The translations under genes were made by a program, and so were the position numbers. Under the pieces are notes generated by a model. The model did no database searches. It was given only the letters and a program-made list of their open reading frames with translations, and was not told the origin of the DNA. Below, piece after piece: positions 35,916 to 43,571 of a stretch of 64,000 nucleotides of DNA (its first letter is position 1; the number at the start of each line of letters is the position of its first letter). Source of the DNA: Laceyella tengchongensis (lineage in GTDB: Bacteria > Bacillota > Bacilli > Thermoactinomycetales > Thermoactinomycetaceae); contig NZ_FXTU01000002.1 in assembly GCF_900182735.1 (NCBI RefSeq), forward strand, positions 1-64,000, written 5' to 3'.

Positions 35916-36479
35916 ATGCTCCATCGACTCCTCCTTTCTTTATGGATGATCTGGGACCGTGTGTATTATTTGGTTACCCGACTCCGTTATGTAGACAAAA
36001 GGAAACGTAATATCTTTCGTGTCGTTATCAAACGTTACCGGGGCGAGGAAATCACCACATCAGACGGATACACACTCAAAGCCGGAGATTGGTACGTCCA
36101 ACTGCACTTCCACAATGCCTACCTCGCCCAACTGCTCAGGCAATCGCCACGCCACCCGATGAGCTGGGCCGCTATTCTGACCAAAAACGTCCGCTCATCC
36201 CTCCCTCAATTGACCCGATACATCAACCAGCACCCCAAAGCCGCCCAGATCCAGGTGGTGTTGGGAACCACCTTCCTCTATCGCGGAGCACATCGGTTGG
36301 GGTTTGAAGTGGCCGACATTCAGCATCTGATTCATCGCCTCTTCAAAGCGGTGAGCGCACGCGTTGTTTTTTTGATGAGCCACCCCTACGGTTGCTCGGA
36401 GCTGTTCAAAAGAAACGCCCAACTCGTCCCCAAACGCGTATACATCTCCAAAGAAAAACTTAATCGCTTTCACTTGTGA
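35916..36479 (+). CDS. YkoP-like conserved protein
   Basis: A basic 187-residue protein without a signal peptide. The arrangement LRYVDKRKRNIFRVVIKRYRG, GYTLKAGDWYVQLHFHNAYL, LPQLTRYI and GTTFLYRGAHRLGFEV resembles the YkoP family of Bacillus, which has no firm function. The N-terminus is amphipathic and rich in Trp and Tyr. It has its own terminator. I am fairly sure it is a real gene and less sure of the family. Confidence 0.65.
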   Translation: MLHRLLLSLWMIWDRVYYLVTRLRYVDKRKRNIFRVVIKRYRGEEITTSDGYTLKAGDWYVQLHFHNAYLAQLLRQSPRHPMSWAAILTKNVRSSLPQLTRYINQHPKAAQIQVVLGTTFLYRGAHRLGFEVADIQHLIHRLFKAVSARVVFLMSHPYGCSELFKRNAQLVPKRVYISKEKLNRFHL

Positions 36480-36480
36480 C

Positions 36481-36510
36481 AAGCCCCCTCGCCGCGCGGG
36501 GGGCTTTTTT
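36481..36510 (+). terminator. Terminator of the YkoP-like gene
   Basis: AAGCCCCC...GGGGGCTTTTTT, directly after the stop. It also borders the amidase remnant on the other strand. Confidence 0.85.
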
Positions 36511-36698
36511 CACTGATCATCCCGTTGCTCCACGATGATTTTCTTAGCCTGTTTGCGAACAGCATTTGAAACGGCTTCTGTGATTTTGCTCTCATACGCA
36601 GTATCCACCACAAACTGCCCATCGACGGTGATCCGATACATTGGCGGAGGATTTTCATCAACATAACGCACGCCGAAATACTCACAGATCCCTTTGGC
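36510..36698 (-). pseudogene. Detached C-terminal end of the phage-type amidase
   Basis: This minus-strand frame of 62 residues has no start codon. It reads AKGICEYFGVRYVDENPPPM, then YRITVDGQFVVDTAYESKIT and a Lys/Glu-rich end. AKGICEYFGV is the usual continuation of the ...AFAVAV at which the amidase frame at 39474 stops. The fragment therefore looks like the C-terminal wall-binding part of the same gene, separated by a 2.8-kb insertion or rearrangement. Upstream the frame stays open for about 20 unrelated residues before a stop. Confidence 0.6.
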
Positions 36699-37133
36699 TG
36701 TGGTGAAAGGGAGGAGGGGATGACTGGGGGCAATTCTCCGCTCTCCGAACGCGATGGATCAACGGAATGGCAATGGGATTGCGAACGAGAGGAAGGTAAA
36801 TGGAATCATTGATGGAAAGGATGGAATATGCCGCCGATTCGAAGCAATAATAAATTGGATTTTTCCACAGGCGACAAAGCCCTTGGATATCAAGGGGTTG
36901 TCCATTTTTCTGCCTTTTATACAGCAGGTATCATAGCAGGTATTATGGTGGAAATTGAAACAGGTGCTTTATTAGAGGATATAGCAGGTGTCGAGCATAA
37001 AAAACCCGCCGTTTTGCCGGCGGTTTTATTTTCATCAACCCGCTTGGGTAAAGACCCATTAGAGTTCTGAATCGAAATAGCTTCCCAAGGAAACCCATAT
37101 CCAATCCGCTAACAATAAATTATCTCACTAACT
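36699..37133. other. Gene-poor stretch inside the segment that splits the amidase
   Basis: About 430 bases hold no gene I can support. A plus-strand frame at 36828-37070 has no convincing start. It contains short reiterations of AGCAGGTAT (about 36920-36990) and a terminator-like hairpin near 37000. Confidence 0.5.
36998..37030. terminator. Bidirectional terminator-like hairpin
   Basis: AAAACCCGCCG and CCGGCGGTTTT flank a TTTTG loop. It could end the lipoprotein transcript arriving on the minus strand. Confidence 0.65.
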
Positions 37134-38177
37134 CTATTTGTCTTCTGGATATATCTCAATCACATTTTGCCAAGTAGTCAGACCCATTTTTTTCTTCTGT
37201 TGAAGGGCTATCGCATCTGCTAAAATCTCTCGATTACGATTTGAAAAAATCATAATAAACTGACACTTACCATTCTTATTCATACTTTCGACCAACGATT
37301 TTTCAAAAGGAACAATGGTTTCCTTCTCTTTATTAATTGGTATGCTTTCAGCAACCAGCTTTGTATTCCCATCTTCATCAATCCATATTAAACTAACACG
37401 GGTATCATAAGGAATTGGAGCCATATGTAAACCTGCAACTTTATTTTTAATATAAAACTGGTTGTTTTTCGGTATTAGCTTAGTTGGTTTATGATTTTCG
37501 TCAATTAATGAGGGGATTGGATATAGTTCCAGTCCCTTTTCTTGAAAGTTGGCAGGAATTTGGAAAGATTGTTTTTCTACTAGCTTTGGATCAAGTGTTC
37601 TACTTTTGTCATTTTGGACAAAAAGACGAATCAAACTCAGATTAAACCCATCGTATCTCTGATATTCCATGCTTTTTGTTCGTTCCATAGGAAAGATAGT
37701 TAATTCCTCTGCACCATTTGGATTCCATTGAATAGATACAGGAACCTCAACAGTAGCATCAGATTTTGAAATTACATGAATACTTGATTTCCAACCTCCA
37801 CTTTTCATTTTTATATTTGCTATACTGTTTCCCTGTAGCGCAATCAACGTATATGGTATATCTTTCTTAGTTGCATTATCGAATATTAATTTCCCCGTTA
37901 GTTCATGTGCATGATTTGTATTCTTTAGGAATGTGAACCGCTCTCCTTGTACTGATATTGTATCAATCCACTTTTTATCTGGTCTAAACGAAAAATTTAC
38001 ATTAAAAATTTCTGGTTCTTCGACAACTTTACCTACATCATTAAAAAGGTGATGAGCATTTTCAAAAATCGTTTGATCATCTTTATTGATATTCACATGA
38101 GACTCCCCTTTTTTATAGTCTGAACAACTAATTAAAAACATAAATAGGATCATGACCAATATATATCTTCTCAACAT
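37134..38177 (-). CDS. AT-rich lipoprotein of unknown function
   Basis: I do not recognise the family. The protein of about 347 residues begins with a lipoprotein signal (RRYILVMILFMFLISC, lipobox LISC) and is predicted to be anchored on the outer face of the membrane. The rest is a soluble mixed alpha/beta protein with many aromatic strands and no known motif. ATG 38177 has GAGGGTG 6 bases upstream. Its base composition is clearly more AT-rich than that of neighbouring core genes, which suggests transfer. It lies downstream of another exported protein in the same segment. Confidence 0.75.
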   Translation of the reverse strand: MLRRYILVMILFMFLISCSDYKKGESHVNINKDDQTIFENAHHLFNDVGKVVEEPEIFNVNFSFRPDKKWIDTISVQGERFTFLKNTNHAHELTGKLIFDNATKKDIPYTLIALQGNSIANIKMKSGGWKSSIHVISKSDATVEVPVSIQWNPNGAEELTIFPMERTKSMEYQRYDGFNLSLIRLFVQNDKSRTLDPKLVEKQSFQIPANFQEKGLELYPIPSLIDENHKPTKLIPKNNQFYIKNKVAGLHMAPIPYDTRVSLIWIDEDGNTKLVAESIPINKEKETIVPFEKSLVESMNKNGKCQFIMIFSNRNREILADAIALQQKKKMGLTTWQNVIEIYPEDK

Positions 38178-38212
38178 TTCATTCACCCTCTTTTTTCAAT
38201 GAAGCAAATACG

Positions 38213-38238
38213 AAAAAGGGACAGTCTAATGTCCCTTT
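38213..38238 (-). terminator. Terminator of the secreted-protein gene
   Basis: AAAGGGACA and TGTCCCTTT arms lie around a 6-base loop, with Ts following on the minus strand. Confidence 0.85.
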
Positions 38239-38245
38239 AGATTTT

Positions 38246-38770
38246 CTACTTAACAATTTTCTTATCACCAGTAAAGCCAGTATACAAATGTATTCCATCG
38301 TTTACTGAATGAAGCGAAAGTGCACTCCACTTTCCTGGCTTTTTACCTGTATGACAGTGAGATATCGCTGATGCGTATGCAATAGCCAGTTTTTTTTCAC
38401 CTTTACCAACAAACTTTCCATTAAACCCGAGCGATGCCTGAGCTGTTGTGGTTGCTATAAGCGCTTTTCCTTTGGTAATAGCAGTAGTACTAACTACTTT
38501 ACCTATCTCTAATTGTGTACGGCCAGTTGCTAAGGCCCAAAAACTCCCCGCTCTGGTAGAATCAGAACCAATTTCCGTTGGAAGCTCTATATCAGGGTTG
38601 TTTTTCCAAATATCATCAAGAGCTGCATCGGAGTCATATGACTTTGCCATTTCTTCAGACCTTTTCAACAATTCATCATCCGTTTCCGCGAATGCTTTCC
38701 CTCCAGAAAAAGCAAAAGAGCCGGCTATGACTGTTAATGCTAACATTGTACCTAAGAGCTTCTTTTTCAT
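38246..38770 (-). CDS. Small secreted protein of unknown function (174 residues)
   Basis: It has a clear signal peptide (MKKKLLGTMLALTVIAGSFA, cut near AFA). The mature part has a charged helical start (DDELLKRSEEMAKSYDSD) and a C-terminal domain with KAIATTTAQASLGFNG-like small-residue stretches and a HCHTGKKPGKWSALSLHSVN segment. I do not recognise the family. It is AT-rich like the following lipoprotein gene, and the two probably came in together. A hydrophobic Ala/Thr-rich core could suggest a bacteriocin-like or surface role, but nothing shows it. Confidence 0.75.
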   Translation of the reverse strand: MKKKLLGTMLALTVIAGSFAFSGGKAFAETDDELLKRSEEMAKSYDSDAALDDIWKNNPDIELPTEIGSDSTRAGSFWALATGRTQLEIGKVVSTTAITKGKALIATTTAQASLGFNGKFVGKGEKKLAIAYASAISHCHTGKKPGKWSALSLHSVNDGIHLYTGFTGDKKIVK

Positions 38771-39053
38771 ATAAACACTCCTCTAAAAAAAGTTTGTTAA
38801 ATGAGGATTACCCCCATTTCGTTATTATAAAGTAGTAAATTTTACAAAAGTATTACAAAACAAAAAGAATAAACCGCAATATTTCTCTGTAATTATTTAA
38901 AATAAAAATTATCATATGTAATATAGAAACATGCACAAAAAAGTCTGTATTATCACGAGTAATTTTATAATGGTTAACTGTGGCTTCGCTTGTAAAAGAG
39001 CCCTCAGAACCCAAAGAAATAGAAAGGTCATAAAACCATATTGCCGCGCATAT
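38771..39053. other. AT-rich intergenic region
   Basis: About 280 AT-rich bases carry no supported gene. A minus-strand frame at 38853-39122 lacks a ribosome-binding site and overlaps the next terminator. It should contain the promoter for the secreted-protein gene. Confidence 0.5.
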
Positions 39054-39088
39054 AAAAAAATTCCGCCTAAGAAACAGGCGGTTTTTTG
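39054..39088 (-). terminator. Terminator after the XRE regulator
   Basis: CCGCCT and AGGCGG arms around AAGAAAC, with A and T runs on either side. Confidence 0.8.
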
Positions 39089-39121
39089 TGTATGAAAGGT
39101 GATGATTAGAAGGAAACCCCA

Positions 39122-39469
39122 TCAGCCCGCTTGCTTTTCCTTTGTCGCCGCCATTTCCTTGGATGCTTGCAGAAACTCTTCATATCCTGGTGGCATCTCT
39201 TCATTACCCGGAATAATGGTCAGCCTTTCTACTCCGAGGGCTTTCAAAATTCGATTCGCTTTCTCTACGCTGATACTTTGATAATCAAACCGCTCATCCT
39301 TGCTTACTTGTGGTTGGGATACGCCAAGTCGTTTGGCCAATTCACTTTGGGTGATCCCTTTCCAGAGCCGTAATTTGATGAGGTGCGAGCCGAGTTCATT
39401 CATGGAGACCGTTTCTTTATCAAACTCCCCACGGATGACCCGTTCATACTCTTCAACCTCTGCTTTCAT
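39122..39469 (-). CDS. XRE-family helix-turn-helix regulator
   Basis: A DNA-binding protein of 115 residues. The HTH is GITQSELAKRLGVSQPQVSK, followed by FDYQSISVEKANRILKALGVE, typical of Cro/C1-type regulators and of antitoxins such as HigA. The preceding helix (MKAEVEEYERVIRGEFDKET) may be a dimer or sensor part. ATG 39469 lies 5 bases past the amidase stop. No toxin gene is adjacent. It could instead be read from an earlier ATG at 39514 inside the amidase, which I think is less likely. Confidence 0.8.
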   Translation of the reverse strand: MKAEVEEYERVIRGEFDKETVSMNELGSHLIKLRLWKGITQSELAKRLGVSQPQVSKDERFDYQSISVEKANRILKALGVERLTIIPGNEEMPPGYEEFLQASKEMAATKEKQAG

Positions 39470-39473
39470 CTGA

Positions 39474-41501
39474 TCATACAGCCACGGCGAACGCTTTTTG
39501 CACTTTGGGATCAATCATCTGCGCCGCCTCTTCCAAGCCAGGATCATCCATGAAACCATACTCGATCAGGACAGCTGGCATACGCGTCTCACGCAACACG
39601 AAAAAGTTAGCTGTTTTTATGCCGCGGTCCTTGCGCGGTACAGCAGTTTTCACGTGTTTGTGAATAAGTTCAGCCGCTCGCCTTCCAGCTGAGCTGCCCT
39701 TGTAATGGTATGTCTCAATCACTTCCCCGCCGCCCGCATTGTAATGGCAAGACACATACAGGTCAGCCCGTTTTTTGTTGGCTAGCCCTGTGCGCGTCGC
39801 AAGCGGCGTGTCATTGTCCGTCGGAGCCACAAGCAGGGTCTTGAAGCCACACCGCTTCAACTCATCGTCTAAATATCGGACAACCGCCCGATTAAATTCA
39901 TTTTCCTTGATGACCCGCCCGTTCAACTGCGGAATGGGCGGCGTCCGCTTGCCTGTATTCATCCCGTTGAAGTAGGCTCCCGGCGCCTTACCGCGTAAAA
40001 GCGGCAGGTTTCCTGAAAGCCCCTTCCCGAACCGGACATACCCCTCTCAAGGTATCCGGCTCTCCACCTATATTCTCTAGCCTTTTATCTCGACCGCTCA
40101 TCCCTTCTTCAGACCCGTGATTTGCCCCGCTCTCAAGCATCTGGAAGCATATCCACCCCGGGATCGTCCGTGCCAAACTTCATCCTTTTGTATCCCTCAT
40201 TGTATAAGGGTTGCGTGGCCCATCCCGCCGCGGTTGGGTAAACGACTGCAAATGTCCCCCCAACTGCATGCTTGCGTATCACTTTTCTGATGGATGTTTT
40301 GGTTTTGCTAGCCAGCGTTTTAAAACAGCTGTACTTCATGATGTAATGGAATTTGTTTAACACACTCACATTGTGGGCGAGTTGATAATAACGGTACAGC
40401 CCCGACAGATGCGCATGGTAGTTCCTCACGATTTCATGCGCTTTAAGCGGGATCAGATTGGCTCTGTGTCGCGCTTGCCACTGGCTGTTTATTTGCAGCA
40501 GTGCGGTGTGGCAACTTCTGTGGGGACGGAATCCATGGGAAGAAGGCAAAAAATGCGGCTCATAGATCGCTTCCAACAGCATTCGTAACACTTCCAATAC
40601 CAATGCATCCTCATTGGCTGGAACCGGATGCAACCACTTTCGGCCTTCTGCGGTTGGAACAGCGATCCATTTCACGGGCCGATGTTGATAGGAAAGCGAT
40701 TTGAGTGCCGCAATGGTGTTGTCGATGTTTAACGGTCGAACGCCATCTATGACGGCCCCATCCATTCTCGCGGGTGCGTCGCCTTGGGCCAACTTCGAGC
40801 TGGCCAGCAAATAAAAATCGAGATTGTACAGATTCCGGTACAACCGTTTGAACGGATAGGATGGCTCTTTGGCGGCCAGACAGCGCAATACAACTTCAGG
40901 TATTTGCAAGAGCGTTCCGCTCCTTCCTGAGTTTATATTGGCTTGATAGGCTGTTCCCCTTCGCCATGTGGCAGGCTTTCCCTACCTCGGACTACTACGG
41001 GAACTCCGTCACCATAGCGGCAAACGGGCATCCGGCGCACAGGCCACCATACCGCTCCCCGCCGTAGGTGATCCTCGTTTAGGCTTTTAAAGACACGGCT
41101 TGCCATGATGTCGGATGTGACGTTCGCCCTTTTCCCCGCACCGGGGACGCGAAGCCAAGAGGCGCATAGATGAACCTAGGGCACGGATAGGTTCATCCTT
41201 TGGCTTCCGACGCGCGAGCCGCCTTAAGCGTCGGGGGGATGATGACCCCGCTCGGGCTGTCATTCAAGCAGTCTAGCCTTCATCCTCGTTCACAGCATTT
41301 CGCCTCGCCATTCAGTTGTGGTTTGGCGGCAAACCAACTTATGGCTTCTACAGCATGCTATTGTCCCCTCCCGGTTTCCCGTTTAGGTGAGCTGTCGGCG
41401 ATCGGTCTGTCGCGCCTTTGACCGACTGCGTGCCAAAGCAGATTCCTTAAAAGCCCTTACGAGCGCACATGCCCGTCATCCAGTGCGATCAACTTCCCCA
41501 T
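39474..41501 (-). CDS. Phage-type N-acetylmuramoyl-L-alanine amidase, split by a group II intron
   Basis: A zinc amidase of the Amidase_3 type that cuts the bond between MurNAc and L-Ala. Exon 1 is 41501-41469 (AGGAGG, then ATG; MGKLIALDDGH). Exon 2 is 39965-39474 (GMNTGKRTPPIPQLNG...). Joined exactly they read LDDGHGMNTGKRTP without a frame change. Zinc ligands would be the His of DDGHG, the Glu near KENEF, and the His of VSCHYNAGG; the catalytic Glu is in VLIEYGFMDD. The spliced protein has 174 residues and stops at AFAVAV, short of the usual C-terminal domain. A candidate for that domain lies at 36510. Confidence 0.8.
40029..40062 (-). ncRNA. Group II intron domain V
   Basis: A 34-base hairpin runs from GAGCCGGATACC to GGTATGTCCGGTTC, with the AGC catalytic triad, a two-base bulge region and a short loop. 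This is the standard length and shape of domain V. Domain VI follows to 39967. Confidence 0.9.
40133..40909 (-). pseudogene. Group II intron-encoded protein with internal deletion
   Basis: The 258-residue frame starts like an intron reverse transcriptase/maturase (SYPFKRLYRNLYNLDFYLLA; VLEVLRMLLEAIYEPHF; SSHGFRPHRSCHTALLQI, covering RT0-RT2). It then passes directly to a maturase X domain (EIVRNYHAHLSGLYRYYQLA; LNKFHYIMKYSCFKTLASK). Blocks RT3-RT7, including the YADD active site, are missing, as is any HNH endonuclease. The deletion is in frame. The protein cannot reverse transcribe but might retain RNA binding. Confidence 0.85.
41024..41031 (-). other. Exon-binding site EBS1 of the intron
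   Basis: The minus-strand ATGCCCGT is exactly complementary to the last 8 bases of exon 1 (IBS1, ACGGGCAT, 41476-41469). The position, about 440 bases into the intron, fits domain I. Confidence 0.75.
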
Positions 41502-41691
41502 CTCTTCCCTCCTGTTCGTGATTTCAAGATGAGGCCGGTCAGGCCTTTTCAAGCACTTCGTCTTATCTTATGCGACATCTGGCGGCCCAGTCTGCGCGAA
41601 TGCCGATCATTCTTCGCGTAAATGCACGCTAATTCAATTCATAAAATTCAGACTAATATCACCGGATGTGCCAACGCCGCAAGAGCCCACC

Positions 41692-41928
41692 TCATTCGGT
41701 AGGCTCCTGCGGTTGTGGTCGATATAGCCCACAAGCATCCCAAGTCGGGTAATGACGTCCCGGCTGGAAGTTGCATCGGTAGCTTTTTTCAGTTGGCGCA
41801 AGGAACTTACATGTCTCACACTTATACAAAGTCCAAGTAATCCCATATTTTTTTACCATGGGGTTCTTACTTTTTTCTTCGATTCGATCTAAATCGACTT
41901 GACCTTGTTGTTTCTTGATAGCGACCAC
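41692..41928 (-). CDS. Small cysteine-containing protein (up to 78 residues)
   Basis: I do not recognise the family. The C-terminal half has four Cys (CETCKFLAPTEKSYRC, then WDACGLY) that could bind a metal. The N-terminal half is basic and polar. The start is uncertain: the GTG at 41928 and an internal ATG (VKKYGITWTLYKC form) both have weak ribosome-binding sites. It lies just upstream of the amidase on the same strand, where phages often put holins, but it has no membrane segment. Confidence 0.45.
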   Translation of the reverse strand: MVAIKKQQGQVDLDRIEEKSKNPMVKKYGITWTLYKCETCKFLAPTEKSYRCNFQPGRHYPTWDACGLYRPQPQEPTE

Positions 41929-41990
41929 ACTTTCTAATAAAAGAAAATAAGTAAACTACACTCCACTATACCACACTCTTGTTCCCCACA

Positions 41991-42007
41991 TGCATAAAAT
42001 TTATGCA
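41991..42007. repeat. Perfect 17-bp palindrome
   Basis: TGCATAAA-A-TTTATGCA lies about 60 bases upstream of the 78-residue gene's first start. It could be an operator; no regulator is assigned. Confidence 0.35.
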
Positions 42008-42019
42008 AATTCAATGCAC

Positions 42020-42058
42020 AAAAAAAGCTTCTCCCGACGCAATCCTAAGGAGAAGCTT
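42020..42058 (-). terminator. Terminator of the zinc-ribbon mini-gene
   Basis: AAGCTTCTCC and GGAGAAGCTT arms with a T-run on the minus strand, 10 bases past the stop at 42069. Confidence 0.9.
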
Positions 42059-42068
42059 GGTTCACTTA

Positions 42069-42194
42069 TCAATCCTCTACCCAGCGGTATCCGCAATCAT
42101 CGCACAAATATTCGTCATTTTCCGTTTGTGACACCATCTTTGAACCGCAACGCGGGCATTTCTCGTTGTCTCTGCCCCAAAAATTTCTCTCCAT
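42069..42194 (-). CDS. Zinc-ribbon mini-protein (41 residues)
   Basis: A tiny protein made almost wholly of one zinc ribbon: MERNFWGRDNEKCPRCGSKM, then DEYLCDDCGYRWVED. The two CxxC pairs are 17 residues apart, as in transcription-factor-type ribbons. AAGGGAGG lies 7 bases before ATG 42194 and a terminator follows, so the gene is well defined despite its size. The target is unknown. Confidence 0.8.
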   Translation of the reverse strand: MERNFWGRDNEKCPRCGSKMVSQTENDEYLCDDCGYRWVED

Positions 42195-42585
42195 CCCCCT
42201 GCCTCCCTTCTTATCCGGCATGATGCAATGTCATTTTATAATATAGAATGAGTTCTTTTCCCTTTTTGCTTGTGATTTTAACCGCTGGCTTTCTCAAACA
42301 GGATCGACCAGCGGCAAACTGGCTCCGTTTGTAATTAATTTTATTTTATCAAAAGACGAAAAAATCTGTAAATAAGAAACGAAAATTCTCTCCTTGTTTC
42401 CTGCGCGTTGTAACAAAAACTCCCCCCTTGTCCGACCTTCTTTCCACCGGCGCCTCCACGTGATTGCCGGCCGTCCCTTCTCCCCCTGAATCGGTTAAAA
42501 TAAAGAGGCGAACGACCAGCAGCCCTTTTTGCCCTTTTCGCCATTTATCCCGCTTGCCAAAATCAGACGAAGGAAGTGTTAAAGT
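42195..42585. other. Divergent intergenic region upstream of the MarR gene
   Basis: About 390 bases. A 67-residue minus-strand frame (42341-42544, Gly/Arg-rich) has no good ribosome-binding site and I do not call it. The region should hold the promoters of the zinc-ribbon gene and the MarR gene. I see nothing else. Confidence 0.45.
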
Positions 42586-43053
42586 TTGGATAAAGAAAAA
42601 CTAGTCGCCATGACAGAATCGTTTCGCACAAATCTTTCCACCCTTATCCGCCTGAGCAAAGATCTTTTGGAACGGCAGTTGATGCGCCACGATGTTCCCA
42701 TCACGGCACGCCAATTTGCCGTATTGGTGCAGCTCAGCAAGCAACCGCTCACCATCAAACGCTTAGGGGAAGTCTTTTCCATCGAGCCTCCCACTCTCAT
42801 CCCCATCATTGACACATTGGAACGCCACCAATTGGTAAGACGGCTGACTGACAAACAAGATCGGCGTAAAAAGCATGTCGAAACCACCGACAAAGGCCAG
42901 CGGTTGATTCAGCACATGCATCAGCATATCGAACAAAACCCCATCGCCATCGCCCTCTCCACCATGGGCGAGGAAAACAGCCAGCAACTCATCGACTTGT
43001 TAGCTGAACTGGTCGTTCATCTGCAAGCGGCGCACCGGAAAGAGACGGATTAA
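42586..43053 (+). CDS. MarR-family transcriptional regulator
   Basis: A winged-helix regulator of 155 residues. The DNA-binding part is PLTIKRLGEVFSIEPPTLIPIIDTLERHQLVRRLTDKQDRRKKHVETTDKG, with the wing at DKQDRRKKH. N- and C-terminal helices form the dimer. The TTG start has GAAGGAAGT 8 bases upstream. No target gene is adjacent on the same strand before the trehalose operon, which has its own TreR, so the ligand and targets are unknown. Confidence 0.88.
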   Translation: MDKEKLVAMTESFRTNLSTLIRLSKDLLERQLMRHDVPITARQFAVLVQLSKQPLTIKRLGEVFSIEPPTLIPIIDTLERHQLVRRLTDKQDRRKKHVETTDKGQRLIQHMHQHIEQNPIAIALSTMGEENSQQLIDLLAELVVHLQAAHRKETD

Positions 43054-43087
43054 CCCTGTGCCGGAGTTTGGTGCTGGTGCACCTCCT

Positions 43088-43117
43088 CCCTGCGACCACT
43101 GGACAGGCGTCGCAGGG
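43088..43117. terminator. Hairpin after the MarR gene
   Basis: CCCTGCGAC and GTCGCAGGG form a perfect 9-bp stem. There is no long T-run, so termination is only likely. Confidence 0.55.
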
Positions 43118-43253
43118 TGCTTTCACCAATGTATAGAAGGAACAGATCAGCACCGAGTCCGCCGCCTGTTCCTTTTACCTTTTTATACCCGTTCACAGGG
43201 ACCATCATGCCACTTAAACCGACCCATCGTGCTGTCATCCTTTTCATTTCATA

Positions 43254-43283
43254 TTGACATTCTTGTATATACAGGTCTAAAAT
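43254..43283 (+). promoter_or_regulatory. Promoter of the trehalose operon
   Basis: TTGACA (43254-43259) and TAAAAT (43278-43283) are separated by 18 bases. The first TreR-type operator fills the spacer, so a bound repressor would exclude RNA polymerase. The leader to treP is about 290 bases. Confidence 0.75.
43262..43275. promoter_or_regulatory. TreR-type operator 1
   Basis: CTTGTATATACAGG, an imperfect palindrome around GTATATAC, lies between -35 and -10. This core matches the trehalose operators known from Bacillus. Confidence 0.75.
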
Positions 43284-43290
43284 GAAATCA

Positions 43291-43306
43291 ACCTGTATAT
43301 ACAGGT
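43291..43306. promoter_or_regulatory. TreR-type operator 2
   Basis: ACCTGTATATACAGGT is a perfect 16-bp palindrome just downstream of the -10. It shares its core with operator 1; the core centres are 29 bases apart. Confidence 0.8.
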
Positions 43307-43571
43307 TACAGCTTGGAGGCAACCTCTGGAGGAGCCAAAGCTCCAGCACATGTTGTCACCTAACCAAGCCCATCTATACACCGCCGGCAAACGAGCGATC
43401 GTCTAATTATTCAAAACCTTCTCCAGATTCTTGTTGCCGTACCATGGTGCAAAACCCTTTTTCATGTCCCATGCGCCTAAAAGGGCCATCTCCATTACTC
43501 GCCTCCTTTGCCAATGCGAAAGGATGCGACAAGCACGTAAAAAATCTTAAACAACAGGAGGCGAATCCTGC
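43307..43571 (+). other. Long untranslated leader of the trehalose operon
   Basis: About 265 bases between the operators and treP hold no gene with a ribosome-binding site. GGAGCC-AAAGCTCC near 43330 can form a small hairpin. I recognise no riboswitch or antiterminator target. Confidence 0.4.

Larger units (their letters stand above)
39966..41468 (-). mobile_element. Group II intron (1503 bp) inside the amidase gene
   Basis: The minus-strand intron starts GTGCG at 41468, the canonical 5' end, and finishes ...CCTACTTCAAC at 39966, after domains V and VI. It contains a maturase-like frame (40133-40909). Removing it restores the amidase frame through its catalytic motif. It is shorter than usual mobile introns (about 1.9-2.5 kb), because most of the reverse transcriptase is deleted. 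It probably depends on another intron's maturase if it still splices. Confidence 0.88.

Noticed and set aside
36828..37070. 80-codon plus-strand frame downstream of the amidase remnant
   Set aside because: It lacks a ribosome-binding site and runs into a terminator-like hairpin.
38853..39122. 89-codon minus-strand AT-rich frame
   Set aside because: It crosses the terminator of the regulator gene and has no ribosome-binding site.
42341..42544. 67-codon Gly/Arg-rich minus-strand frame before the MarR gene
   Set aside because: The upstream sequence is a poor ribosome-binding site and the composition is explained by GC-rich non-coding sequence.
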